Assembly: GCF_003236175.1 (NCBI RefSeq)
Contig: NZ_QKTW01000018.1
Location: 206,612 to 245,542, forward strand
Source: Taibaiella soli
GTDB taxonomy: Bacteria; Bacteroidota; Bacteroidia; Chitinophagales; Chitinophagaceae
Direction of reading: 5' to 3'
DNA length: 38,931 bases
Both the position numbers and the translations under genes were made by a program. Of the stretch, positions 14,954-22,783 are shown piece after piece. Position 1 is the stretch's first letter. Every line of letters begins with the position of its first letter. Below the pieces are notes generated by a model. The model was not told where the DNA came from. It was given only the letters and a program-made list of their open reading frames with translations, and ran no database searches.

Positions 14954-16315
14954 TTACCTTAGCACAAATTTCTTTACAATCGGTGCTTCATCAGTGCCCA
15001 GCCAGATCAGGTAATTGCCTTTTGGTGCGTTGGTGCCGTCCCAGTAGCAAACGTGATGGCCGGCAGATAGCATCCCTTCCGACACAGGAAAAACTTTTTT
15101 ACCATCGATGCAAATAATTTCGATCACTGTATTGGTTTTATACTGGAGGTCATACTCAATTTTTATCTGTCCTGAGGCAGGGTTCGGAGAAACCGGGTAC
15201 AGTGTATGTGCATGTGGCGGAATCTGGAGATTATTGACTGCAGCAGGTGACTGGTGGTAGATGGCTGCTCCCGTATCTGTGTACTTATAAACGCTGGCCC
15301 CCGAAGCATAGACACGCGAAGAATCCATTACAAAAAAGCGGTTGAGGCGATCCATATAGGATGTATTGGTCAAATTCCAGGTACTGCCACCGTCAAATGT
15401 TTCGAACATGCCGGTATAATAGCCGCCCAGCCAGCCATGGGTTGGCGATACAAATCCAATGCCCTGTGTGCCATATGCGGTAGAGCCGCGCGCACCTGCC
15501 GATATGATATGCCAGGAATTGCCGCCATCGGTAGTTTTAATCATTGCGACGGTATCGGTGAAAAATGGTTCGATACTGCCGACGCCTAACTGGTGATTGA
15601 TAAACTGCAGTTTCCAGATACGTCCGCCGATAATTGTATCCTGAAACACGGTAGTCCAGCTTTGACCTGCATCTACAGAACGTAAAACGACGCTTGCACG
15701 ACGGCTGCCTCCAGGAATGTTTTTACAACCCGAAGCAAAAAGCGTATCCGCCGATAGTGCGACAACGTCAACAAGGCCCGCTGCGAGTGTATCGGACAGA
15801 TAACTGGTTGTCCAATGCAAGCCACTGTCAATGCTTTTGTAGACGCATGCATTGTGCGATCCCCACCAGCCGACGCCCCAGAATGTATAGTTGTGATGGG
15901 CCAGTCCGCAGATTTTTTTATCGTTAAGGCTGGTGTCCGTAATGTTGGCAGAAATTTCATCCCAATGATCGCCGCGGTTTGTGGTGCGGTATATTGTACC
16001 GTTCAGTGCGCCTGCAATTCCAAATTGGCCGTCTGCTGAAAATTCAATGCTTCTGAAATAGGTATCCGTGTCCGTTGACGCATATACAACGGTCCATGAT
16101 TGAGCGCCGTCATTCGTTTTGTGAATGGTGCCTGCAGAAGTAACAATTAAGCCAGTATCCGGTGCAATAAAAAAGTTGTCATCAATGCGGGCAAAGAAAT
16201 TTGTCGCGAGATAATTATTTCCCGGATTGTGCCAGCCTGGAGATTGTGCGAATGCGCTACTGCCTGAGAATAATGTAATGAAGAGCAGGAGCGACCAAGT
16301 AAAGGGTTTTTGCAT
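14954..16315 (-). CDS. T9SS-secreted beta-propeller protein with BNR/Ycf48-like repeats
   Basis: Repeated blocks of the form TxDGGxSW (TNDGAQSWTVVY, TNRGDHWDEIS, SIDSGLHWTTSY, SVDAGQSWTTVF, TTDGGNSWHIIS, TFDGGSTWNLT) mark at least six blades of a BNR/sialidase-type or Ycf48-like propeller. A C-terminal T9SS sorting domain follows: YPVSPNPASGQIKIEYDL through APKGNYLIWLG to a final basic strand. The start ATG 16315 gives the signal peptide MQKPFTWSLLLFITLFSGSS, ending in AFAQ, and sits 18 bases after a -7 box. Upstream in-frame codons are therefore untranslated. 453 aa. Likely a surface or secreted protein with no catalytic motif. Confidence 0.85.
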   Translation of the reverse strand: MQKPFTWSLLLFITLFSGSSAFAQSPGWHNPGNNYLATNFFARIDDNFFIAPDTGLIVTSAGTIHKTNDGAQSWTVVYASTDTDTYFRSIEFSADGQFGIAGALNGTIYRTTNRGDHWDEISANITDTSLNDKKICGLAHHNYTFWGVGWWGSHNACVYKSIDSGLHWTTSYLSDTLAAGLVDVVALSADTLFASGCKNIPGGSRRASVVLRSVDAGQSWTTVFQDTIIGGRIWKLQFINHQLGVGSIEPFFTDTVAMIKTTDGGNSWHIISAGARGSTAYGTQGIGFVSPTHGWLGGYYTGMFETFDGGSTWNLTNTSYMDRLNRFFVMDSSRVYASGASVYKYTDTGAAIYHQSPAAVNNLQIPPHAHTLYPVSPNPASGQIKIEYDLQYKTNTVIEIICIDGKKVFPVSEGMLSAGHHVCYWDGTNAPKGNYLIWLGTDEAPIVKKFVLR

Positions 16316-16333
16316 CAGATAAGCGTTATGATG

Positions 16334-16341
16334 CAAAAATA
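16334..16341 (-). promoter_or_regulatory. TAnnTTTG -7 box for the beta-propeller gene
   Basis: The minus strand reads TATTTTTG, an exact consensus match, 18 bases before the ATG at 16315. It is the main evidence for choosing that start. Confidence 0.6.
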
Positions 16342-16367
16342 ATATTGTGCGTTTCCCCTGGTAATAT

Positions 16368-16532
16368 TTATAGGAAATAATGCGCAAATATGACAAACGA
16401 AAATACAACGATGAACATCAGAATATATAGACGTGTGCGGGCATACTTCGTGCGTTTTATTTTGGCAGGAAGCGTAAATAATAAATAAGGCAGGAAAATA
16501 ATGCTGAAAACAGCTATTGCTATTTTGGCCAA
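16368..16532 (-). CDS. probable small two-helix membrane protein with TTG start
   Basis: A 54-codon minus-strand frame between the paaZ terminator and the beta-propeller gene. It encodes a hydrophobic helix (AKIAIAVFSIIFLPYLLFTL), a strongly basic loop (AKIKRTKYARTR) and a second hydrophobic helix (LYILMFIVVFSFVIFAHYFL), ending at TAA 16368. This hairpin layout, with all charges in the loop, is hard to explain by chance. There is no ATG or GTG. TTG at 16532 is the only conventional alternative start, and the frame stays open upstream through the paaZ terminator hairpin, so the true start or expression is uncertain. Function unknown. Confidence 0.45.
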   Translation of the reverse strand: MAKIAIAVFSIIFLPYLLFTLPAKIKRTKYARTRLYILMFIVVFSFVIFAHYFL

Positions 16533-16546
16533 ATCGATGGTTATAA

Positions 16547-16576
16547 AATCGCCGCAACGTGTTTGTTGCGGCGATT
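16547..16576. terminator. terminator of paaZ
   Basis: A perfect 12-bp stem pairs AATCGCCGCAAC (16547-16558) with GTTGCGGCGATT (16565-16576). On the minus strand it is followed by TTATAACC, and on the plus strand by GGTTTTTTAATTTA. It lies 27 bases past the paaZ stop. Confidence 0.8.
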
Positions 16577-16603
16577 GGTTTTTTAATTTATTTAAGCTAA
16601 AGC

Positions 16604-18658
16604 TTAGTTCTGGTTACGTTTTTTAACCATCGTCAGAATGGTAGCGATAGCAACGGTTTCATTGGTTTCGTCATAAACTTCTACCAGCCATTTTACAATA
16701 CCTTTTGCGATGTCGTCTTCACTGCGTTTTTCCTGATCTACTTTTTCTTTCACCGTCAGTTTTACACCGATCGTTGCACCCGGATAAACTGGTTTTGTGA
16801 AACGTGCTTCATCAATACCATAGTTCAGCAATACAGGTCCTTTCTTCGCATTTACGAACAAGCCAGCTGCTTTTGACAAGATAAAGTAACCGTGCGCCAC
16901 CCGGCCGGTAAAGATGGTACCGTCGAGTGAAGTTGCATCCATGTGTGCGTAGAAATTATCGCCGCTCACGTTGGCAAAATTGGTGATGTCCGCTTCTGTT
17001 ACGGTATGTTTCGCTGTAATTTCAGTGTCGCCGATTTGCAGATCTTCGAAATACTTGCGGAACGGATGTACATCGCTTTCTGTTTGCTTGCCGCCTTGCT
17101 GGTAAACATTGGTGATGCGTGAAATGGTCGTTGGAGAACCTTGAATGGCCGTGCGCTGCATATAATGCAATACGCCGCGTTTACCACCCATTTCTTCACC
17201 GCCGCCTGCACGGCCGGGGCCGCCGTGAATCAGCATTGGCATCGGAGAACCGTGACCAGTACTTTCTTTGGCGCAATCGCTGTTGAGGATAAGAATACGG
17301 CCGTGCATAGAAGCTGCTCCCAGTACGAAATCCTTTGCAATATCATCATCCGCAGTAACCATAGAGCAAACGAGCGAACCTTTACCCATTTTAGCCAATG
17401 CAATTGCGTCATCGATGTCATTGTAAGGCATGATGGTCGTTACCGGACCAAATGCTTCGATATTGTGCACATCTGTTTTTACAAACGGATCGTTGTTGAA
17501 AAATACCAGTGGCGGCAAGAATGCGCCTTTTTCTTTATCAGCACCCACTACTTCAAAATGCTCTATGTCACCGATCACGATATCCTGAGATTTAGAGAGC
17601 TGCTGTACTTTTTCACGTACTTCGTTACGCTGTGAAATGCCCGCCAATGGGCCCATACGTACACCTTCTACTTTCGGATCACCGATTGTGGTTTGTTGCA
17701 AACGTTTGCCCAGTGCAATCTGTACATCTTCCACGCGATCTGCAGGAACGATAACACGACGGATCGCTGTACATTTCTGACCAGCTTTTACGGTGATTTC
17801 GCGCGTTACTTCTTTGATGAAAATATCAAACTCAGGCATGCCTGGTTTTACATCAGGGCCCAGTACGCAACAGTTCAGCGAATCCGCTTCCAGATTGAAT
17901 GGAACAGCTTCTGAAGTAAGTCTTGGATTGGATTTTAATTGCTGACCAGTAGAAGCCGAACCTGTGAACGTTACCACATCTCCGTTTTCTACATAGTCAA
18001 TAATGCCGCGGGCAGAACCACAAATCAGTTGCAGTGCGCCTTCTGGCAGAATATTTGATTTGATGATTTCTTCAAACACCGCCTCAGTAACAAATGAAGT
18101 CAGCGTTGCTGGTTTTACGATACCAGGAACGCCAGCAAGTAAGTTTACTGCTACTTTTTCCAGCATACCCCAAACCGGGAAGTTGAATGCGTTGATATGA
18201 ATGGCAACACCTTCCTTTGGCACCATGATATGGTGGCCGATGAACTGACCGCTTTTAGAGAGATTAACCGCGTCGCCGTCCACATAAAAACGTTCGTCCG
18301 GAAATTGGCGGCGGAGGCTTGCGTTGGCAAACAGGTTACCGATACCACCTTCAATATCGATCCATGAATCGGCGCGGGTAGCACCAGTTAAAGCGCTGAT
18401 TTCGTAAAAATATTCTTTGCGTTCCATCAGGTACATCGCCAATGCCTTCAGCATACGGCCACGTTCGTGGAAAGTCATTTTGCGAAGCGCTGGTCCACCG
18501 ACACGGCGCGCATACTGCATCATTTCACCAAAATTCAGTCCCTCGCTGCTTGCAGTATAGATTGGTTCGCCTGTAATGGCATTATATAAAACATCGCCTT
18601 CTTTAGGTGCAGTCACCCAATGTCCTCCGGCGTAGTTCTTCAGTTGTTTAACGGCCAT
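16604..18658 (-). CDS. paaZ: PaaZ-type bifunctional aldehyde dehydrogenase / oxepin-CoA hydrolase
   Basis: PaaZ opens the oxepin-CoA ring of the aerobic phenylacetate pathway and oxidises the resulting semialdehyde. The N-terminal aldehyde dehydrogenase domain (to about residue 520) has AINAFNFPVWGMLEKV, the cofactor-side TFTGSASTGQ, catalytic Glu257 in NLEADSLN and Cys296 in GQKCTAIRR. The C-terminal MaoC hot-dog domain carries the hydratase pair in SGDNFYAHMD (Asp567, His572). Length 684 aa, as in known PaaZ. The start is ATG 18658 rather than the upstream TTG 18667, with a -7 box at 18680-18687. No paaABCDE, paaK or paaJ gene lies nearby; the closest possible partner is the crotonase at 13878. 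Substrate scope is inferred from the family. Confidence 0.9.
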   Translation of the reverse strand: MAVKQLKNYAGGHWVTAPKEGDVLYNAITGEPIYTASSEGLNFGEMMQYARRVGGPALRKMTFHERGRMLKALAMYLMERKEYFYEISALTGATRADSWIDIEGGIGNLFANASLRRQFPDERFYVDGDAVNLSKSGQFIGHHIMVPKEGVAIHINAFNFPVWGMLEKVAVNLLAGVPGIVKPATLTSFVTEAVFEEIIKSNILPEGALQLICGSARGIIDYVENGDVVTFTGSASTGQQLKSNPRLTSEAVPFNLEADSLNCCVLGPDVKPGMPEFDIFIKEVTREITVKAGQKCTAIRRVIVPADRVEDVQIALGKRLQQTTIGDPKVEGVRMGPLAGISQRNEVREKVQQLSKSQDIVIGDIEHFEVVGADKEKGAFLPPLVFFNNDPFVKTDVHNIEAFGPVTTIMPYNDIDDAIALAKMGKGSLVCSMVTADDDIAKDFVLGAASMHGRILILNSDCAKESTGHGSPMPMLIHGGPGRAGGGEEMGGKRGVLHYMQRTAIQGSPTTISRITNVYQQGGKQTESDVHPFRKYFEDLQIGDTEITAKHTVTEADITNFANVSGDNFYAHMDATSLDGTIFTGRVAHGYFILSKAAGLFVNAKKGPVLLNYGIDEARFTKPVYPGATIGVKLTVKEKVDQEKRSEDDIAKGIVKWLVEVYDETNETVAIATILTMVKKRNQN

Positions 18659-18679
18659 GGTTTTCAAAAATTAGCTCCG

Positions 18680-18687
18680 CAAAGTTA
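18680..18687 (-). promoter_or_regulatory. TAnnTTTG -7 box for paaZ
   Basis: The minus strand reads TAACTTTG, an exact match to the consensus, 21 bases before the ATG at 18658. Confidence 0.55.
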
Positions 18688-18787
18688 CGGTTTAAGGAGG
18701 GAGTTTGGAAGATGCACATATTGTTAAATTAGATATGGTGAATCGTTTAATGTGTGGTTGGGAATCAGCCAAGGTTGCGAAAAAAAA

Positions 18788-18795
18788 TTATTTTG
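18788..18795 (+). promoter_or_regulatory. near-consensus -7 box for the first GT39-like gene
   Basis: TTATTTTG differs from TAnnTTTG at one base and ends 4 bases before the ATG at 18800, predicting a leaderless transcript. Confidence 0.35.
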
Positions 18796-18799
18796 TGTC

Positions 18800-20299
18800 A
18801 TGAAATTTACCATTCCGAATAAGATCATTCAGAAGGTATTACGTCTTTTGCCCTGGATTATCATTTTTGCAGGGTCTGTAGCTCGTATTATTGTTTGGTT
18901 TCAGAACCGCAATTTGTTTATTGACGAGGCCAATATAGCCCGTAATATCTACGAACGCAGTCTGACAGATTTGGCCCGGCCATTATCTTATGAACAGTAC
19001 GCACCGCCCGTATTTTTGTGGTTGACTAAAATCTGCGCTTCCTTATTTGGCTATTCGGAAATGGTGCTTCGCCTTGTGCCGTTATTGAGTGGTATCGGAT
19101 CGCTGGTTATGCTTTTCTTACTCCTTCGTGAGCTGGTCAGTAATAAAGCTATCTGGTATCCTTTAGCGTTGATGGCTGTTTCTTTTATCATGATCCGCTA
19201 TTCTTCAGAGTTAAAGCAATACATGACTGATGCTTTTGTCGTATTAGGCCTGATGACGCTGGCATTGAAAACCGATATTTTAAAGATAAGTTCGAAGAAA
19301 TTTGCACTGGTCTGGTTGCTGGCCGGCAGTTTGGCAATCTGGTCGTCGATGCCTGCTGTTTTTGCACTGGCTGGGGTTGGTTGCTATTATTTTTGGATCG
19401 TAATACGTGGCAAAGCGTATCAAAAAATGACGCCATTGCTATTTGTGTGTGTCTGGTGGTTGCTGCAATTTGGCGGGTACTTTTTTCTTATTTTAAAACC
19501 ACAAGCCGATACGGACTATCTCCAAAAATATCATTCTGCTTTTTTTGTTTTTCTAATGCCCGGAAGCAAAGAACAAATCATGCACAATTGGTATCTCTTC
19601 AAAGATATGTTGCGGGAGTGTAGTGGGTATGATACTTATTCCTGGATCTTCAATACAGTGTTGTTTGTTCTGGGCGCGGTTTTGTTGCTTTGGAAAAATA
19701 CCGCACGTGGATTACTGTTATTAGTCCCTTTGGTGGCCGTTTTTCTGGCAGCAGGCCTTCATCAGTATTCTTTGATTGGAAGGATGACCATTTTTGCAAT
19801 GCCCGTAATTCTTTCTGTCGTTGCATATGGCTTCTATAAGGTAATCAGTATTCGTTTCTGGCCATCGCAATTGTTGATCACGCTTTTTACATGCCAGGTC
19901 ATCAATCATCATAGCCTGCTGTTGCCAATGATTAAAGAACCTTACCGCTTTGAAACAATTACGGAGGAGTTTGATCTGTTGCAACAACATCATATTTCAG
20001 GGCAACAATTGTACGTCCACGGCAGTGCAGTGCCGGCCTATATTTACTACACGGAAATTCATCCGGGAAAAGCGAGATGGAGGACACTGTTGGGTGGGCA
20101 CCATGTTGGATGGGGCACTAATCTTGATTCCATTGGGCAAACGGTGCAACCGCCATTGGCGTTTATTTATTCAAGCCTGAACAGTGAAGAATTGCAAAGA
20201 TTTAAAGAGGCAATCGGTAAGTACTTTACTTTAGACACATTTATCGAAGCGGAACAACGGCGGTGCTATGTTTACATCTATAATGCACATAAGAACTGA
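18800..20299 (+). CDS. GT39/ArnT-like multi-pass membrane glycosyltransferase
   Basis: The 499-aa protein has about ten hydrophobic segments after a short N-terminal helix. The first periplasmic loop carries the acidic pair in NLFIDEANIARNIYERS (Asp42, Glu43), the position of the catalytic acidic residue in PMT/ArnT-type enzymes that use polyprenyl-phosphate sugars. The sequence RYSSELKQYMTDAFVVLGL is another family feature, and the last 130 residues form a soluble domain. The open frame extends upstream to 18752, but ATG 18800 fits the near-consensus -7 box. Likely role: transfer of a sugar from a lipid carrier to an envelope acceptor; donor and acceptor unknown. Closed by the terminator at 20338-20371. 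Confidence 0.78.
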   Translation: MKFTIPNKIIQKVLRLLPWIIIFAGSVARIIVWFQNRNLFIDEANIARNIYERSLTDLARPLSYEQYAPPVFLWLTKICASLFGYSEMVLRLVPLLSGIGSLVMLFLLLRELVSNKAIWYPLALMAVSFIMIRYSSELKQYMTDAFVVLGLMTLALKTDILKISSKKFALVWLLAGSLAIWSSMPAVFALAGVGCYYFWIVIRGKAYQKMTPLLFVCVWWLLQFGGYFFLILKPQADTDYLQKYHSAFFVFLMPGSKEQIMHNWYLFKDMLRECSGYDTYSWIFNTVLFVLGAVLLLWKNTARGLLLLVPLVAVFLAAGLHQYSLIGRMTIFAMPVILSVVAYGFYKVISIRFWPSQLLITLFTCQVINHHSLLLPMIKEPYRFETITEEFDLLQQHHISGQQLYVHGSAVPAYIYYTEIHPGKARWRTLLGGHHVGWGTNLDSIGQTVQPPLAFIYSSLNSEELQRFKEAIGKYFTLDTFIEAEQRRCYVYIYNAHKN

Positions 20300-20337
20300 G
20301 TAGCCGTGGGTAAATGGCAACATTATGTAAATGCAAA

Positions 20338-20371
20338 AAAGCGAAGCCAGTGATAATTCTGGTTTCGCTTT
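20338..20371 (+). terminator. terminator of the first GT39-like gene
   Basis: AAAGCGAAGCCAG (20338-20350) pairs with CTGGTTTCGCTTT (20359-20371), with one G-T pair, followed by TTATTTTTTA. Confidence 0.85.
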
Positions 20372-20399
20372 TATTTTTTATGATCAGACACGGGAGTCT

Positions 20400-20700
20400 A
20401 TGCGAACGCTTGCTAGGTTTACATCAATTTTCTTTCCAGTGCCAATTTTTACAAGACTGCCACGTGGTATTTCGACGCGTACTCAATGGAGGTACTGGGA
20501 AAAAGTTGCGTAGGATAAGGACAGTCAGAAAATATATTCTTTAAGAAAAGACACCATAAACCAATATCCAGCTGAAGGCGTAATGGTATTTAAACAGCTA
20601 CGGAAGTAAGCGTTCCCAAGCGTTATAGACTCATAAATTGAAAGAGACCGTAAAGCAAATGAGTGAACGCTTTAAAGAATGGGTTTGGAAGGGTACATAG
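20400..20700 (+). pseudogene. possible decayed coding remnant
   Basis: The 20300-20787 gap contains traces of a degraded plus-strand gene. From ATG 20400, preceded by GGGAG, a frame runs 37 codons (RFTSIFFPVPIFTRLPRG, then TQWRYWEKVA) to TAG 20511. The same frame continues with protein-like sequence (SQKIYSLRKDTINQYPAEG, then VMVFKQLRK) to TAA 20607. In the +1 frame, from about 20638, there is KLKETVKQMSERFKEWVWKG and then TAG 20698. The helical end faintly recalls an internal segment of large helicase/methylase proteins, but this is a guess. No family can be assigned, and short non-coding frames can mimic this. Confidence 0.25.
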
Positions 20701-20787
20701 TTCACGTATTTTAATTTATTGCTTGAGAAAAATTTGGCATGGAAATTGACCTATCGTTAAAATGTTATCTAAAAAAAATGCATTTTA

Positions 20788-21516
20788 ATGGTATTCAGGA
20801 AAATACTGCGATCAATATTGATATTCTTTCACCTGGATCTCACCAGGAATCTTAAATATGACAGGTTAACTAAATTGATCATGAAACGGGCACTCCATGA
20901 AGGTGCTAACTGTATTGATATTGGTTGCCACAAAGGGGAGGTACTTGATTTAATAATGGCATATGCACCCAAAGGAATTCATTTTGCTTTTGAACCGATT
21001 CCCTATTTGTACACCGCGTTGAAAGCTCGTTTTTCAAACACTGTGAACGTTTATCCGTACGCTTTATCAGATGACGAGGGCATGACTTCCTTTCAATTGG
21101 TAAAAAATGCTCCTGCATATAGTGGAATTAAAAGACGACGGTATGATATCAGTGATCCGCAAATTGAAGAGATTTATGTTGAATTAAACCTGTTGGATAA
21201 TATTATACCGAAAAATCTCAAGATTGATTTCATAAAGATTGACGTTGAGGGTGGTGAATATGGCGTACTAAAAGGCGCACGGGAAATAATTTCTAACAAT
21301 AAACCGCTCATCATTTTTGAATGCGGTCTCGGCGCAAGTGACTACTATAATACCAATCCACTCGATCTGTTTAGTTTTCTGGATGAAATGGGTTTGGGCA
21401 TTTATACATTAGAGGCATTTATCAAAAACGATAGCGCCTTTTGCCCAAGCGAGTTTGAGCGGGTCTTCAAAACAAACAAGGAATATTATTTTGTTGCTAG
21501 TGTTTTAAAAAATTAA
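20788..21516 (+). CDS. FkbM-family SAM-dependent methyltransferase
   Basis: The 242-aa Rossmann-fold methyltransferase has SAM-binding motif I as CIDIGCHKGEVLDLI (residues about 42-56) and the acidic strand as HFAFEPIPYLYTALKARF. The FkbM signature is IDFIKIDVEGGEYGVLKGA, with ECGLG following. FkbM enzymes O-methylate sugars, lipids or secondary metabolites; the substrate cannot be read from sequence. It starts at ATG 20788. Its TAA (21514-21516) lies inside the stem of the 21511-21541 terminator. The nearby GT39-like gene suggests a glycan substrate, but they do not form an operon. It is more AT-rich than its neighbours, which may indicate acquisition. Confidence 0.88.
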   Translation: MVFRKILRSILIFFHLDLTRNLKYDRLTKLIMKRALHEGANCIDIGCHKGEVLDLIMAYAPKGIHFAFEPIPYLYTALKARFSNTVNVYPYALSDDEGMTSFQLVKNAPAYSGIKRRRYDISDPQIEEIYVELNLLDNIIPKNLKIDFIKIDVEGGEYGVLKGAREIISNNKPLIIFECGLGASDYYNTNPLDLFSFLDEMGLGIYTLEAFIKNDSAFCPSEFERVFKTNKEYYFVASVLKN

Positions 21517-21541
21517 ACCCGGAACTCGACCGGGTTTAATT
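21511..21541. terminator. bidirectional terminator between the FkbM and MoxR genes
   Basis: AATTAAACCCGG (21511-21522) pairs perfectly with CCGGGTTTAATT (21530-21541). On the minus strand it is followed by a TTTTTT tract, serving the convergent MoxR gene. The FkbM stop codon is within the left arm. Confidence 0.85.
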
Positions 21542-21585
21542 TTAAAAGTATTTCTCGCGCCAAACTTCGCTTTAGGGGTCTGGGG

Positions 21586-22551
21586 TTAAAGCAATTTTTT
21601 AATCAGTGCATCCTGCGTCATTCCTTCTGCTTCTGCTTTGTAGTTACGCACGACGCGGTGACGCAATACAGACATTGCCATTGCCTGAACGTCTTCTATA
21701 TCCGGAGAATATTTTCCGTTTAGTAAAGCATGGCATTTCGCACCCAGAATCAGGTATTGCGAAGCACGTGGACCTGCACCATAAGAGATGAATTGTCTGG
21801 TTACATCTGGTGCGGTCGCGTTTGTTGGGCGGGTTTTGTGAACCAGACCTACTGCGTATTCCAGCACATTGTCCGGAACAGGCACACGGCGTATCAGATC
21901 CTGGAAAAACAGAATGGCTTCGCCATCCAGCACTTTAGGCAATTCCGTAGTCATGGCACTGGTGGTATTTCTTACAATCATTACCTCTTCCGCAAAGCTT
22001 GGATAATCGAGCGTGATCTGGAACATAAAACGATCAAGCTGTGCCTCTGGCAAAGGATAAGTTCCTTCTTGCTCAATCGGGTTTTGCGTTGCCAGTACGA
22101 AAAATGGAGCGGGTAGTTTAAAGATCGTTCCGCCTGCTGTGATATTCCGTTCCTGCATCGCTTCCAGCAAGGCTGCCTGCGTTTTTGGCGGCGTACGGTT
22201 GATTTCGTCGGCCAGTACAATATTGGCGAAGATCGGGCCTTTCAGAAAACGGAAATTTCGATGTTCATCAAGGATTTCCGCACCTGTAATATCGGTTGGC
22301 ATCAGATCCGGTGTAAACTGGATGCGTTTGAATGAGAGGTCTAAAACATCTGCTACCGTTTTTACGAGCAAAGTCTTAGCGAGTCCCGGAACGCCAACCA
22401 GCAAGCTGTGACCATTACAGAGGATGGAGATGATCAGTTTATTGACTACATCGTCCTGACCAACGATTACTTTGCCGATAGCGGCGCGTATTTCTTCAAA
22501 TTTTGATTTCAGGGCCTTGGCGGCATCGATATCTGTTGCGAATGCTTGCAC
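21586..22551 (-). CDS. MoxR-family AAA+ ATPase
   Basis: The 321-aa AAA+ ATPase has Walker A GVPGLAKT, Walker B VLADEINR followed by PPKTQAALLEAMQE, and a sensor-1 region LATQNPIEQEGTYPLPEAQLDRF (given here as two linked motifs, LATQNPIEQEG and PEAQLDRF). MoxR proteins usually act as chaperones that mature or load metal onto partners carrying VWA domains. Those partners (DUF58, BatA/BatB-type genes) normally follow moxR directly, but here the gene is monocistronic and ends at a terminator facing the FkbM gene. The start codon is GTG 22551; no in-frame ATG lies near it. Identification is firm; the partner is unknown. Confidence 0.92.
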   Translation of the reverse strand: MQAFATDIDAAKALKSKFEEIRAAIGKVIVGQDDVVNKLIISILCNGHSLLVGVPGLAKTLLVKTVADVLDLSFKRIQFTPDLMPTDITGAEILDEHRNFRFLKGPIFANIVLADEINRTPPKTQAALLEAMQERNITAGGTIFKLPAPFFVLATQNPIEQEGTYPLPEAQLDRFMFQITLDYPSFAEEVMIVRNTTSAMTTELPKVLDGEAILFFQDLIRRVPVPDNVLEYAVGLVHKTRPTNATAPDVTRQFISYGAGPRASQYLILGAKCHALLNGKYSPDIEDVQAMAMSVLRHRVVRNYKAEAEGMTQDALIKKLL

Positions 22552-22567
22552 GATTATTTATTTAAAT

Positions 22568-22602
22568 GGACAGTTGATAGTTGACAATTGACAGTTACTT
22601 GC
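22568..22602. repeat. 7-bp-periodic repeat, TGACAAT family
   Basis: Heptamers GGACAGT, TGATAGT, TGACAAT, TGACAGT, TACTTGC. The array is inverted relative to the TGTCAAT/TGTCAAC units at 22708-22735, so the two could pair across about 100 bases. Confidence 0.75.
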
Positions 22603-22603
22603 G

Positions 22604-22631
22604 TTTGTCAGGCTGAGCGGAGTCGAAGCCC
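22604..22631. repeat. REP-like dispersed motif
   Basis: TCAGGCTGAGCGGAGTCGAA, followed by GCCC, is a short motif with GGCT/AGCC ends. To my recollection, close variants recur in intergenic DNA of many Bacteroidota. It occurs once here and sits between the two opposed heptamer arrays. Confidence 0.5.
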
Positions 22632-22665
22632 AAACCCAAACCGCGTGAATGCTCGGCGTCGTGTG

Positions 22666-22742
22666 CAACTCACATTAACAATTAACAGCTCACAAAATTC
22701 CGTTCATTGTCAACTGTTCATTGTCAATTGTCAACTGTTCCC
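22666..22742. repeat. 7-bp-periodic repeat, 11 units of mixed families
   Basis: Eleven consecutive heptamers can be read in one register: CAACTCA, CATTAAC, AATTAAC, AGCTCAC, AAAATTC, CGTTCAT, TGTCAAC, TGTTCAT, TGTCAAT, TGTCAAC, TGTTCCC. CTCAC-type units (as at 184 and 1467) and TGTCAAC-type units occur in the same array, which links two of the sequence families. Confidence 0.75.
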
Positions 22743-22783
22743 CAAGTTCTATTATTTTGTGAAAACTAACAAACGTATTTACG

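Noticed and set aside
16315-16557. 80-codon minus-strand frame starting in the paaZ terminator
   Set aside because: Its product is Cys/His-rich and non-periodic and overlaps the much more protein-like two-helix frame at 16368-16532.
20314-20544. 76-codon plus-strand frame after the first GT39-like gene
   Set aside because: It runs through the terminator hairpin 20338-20371, and its translation is cysteine- and basic-rich without family features.
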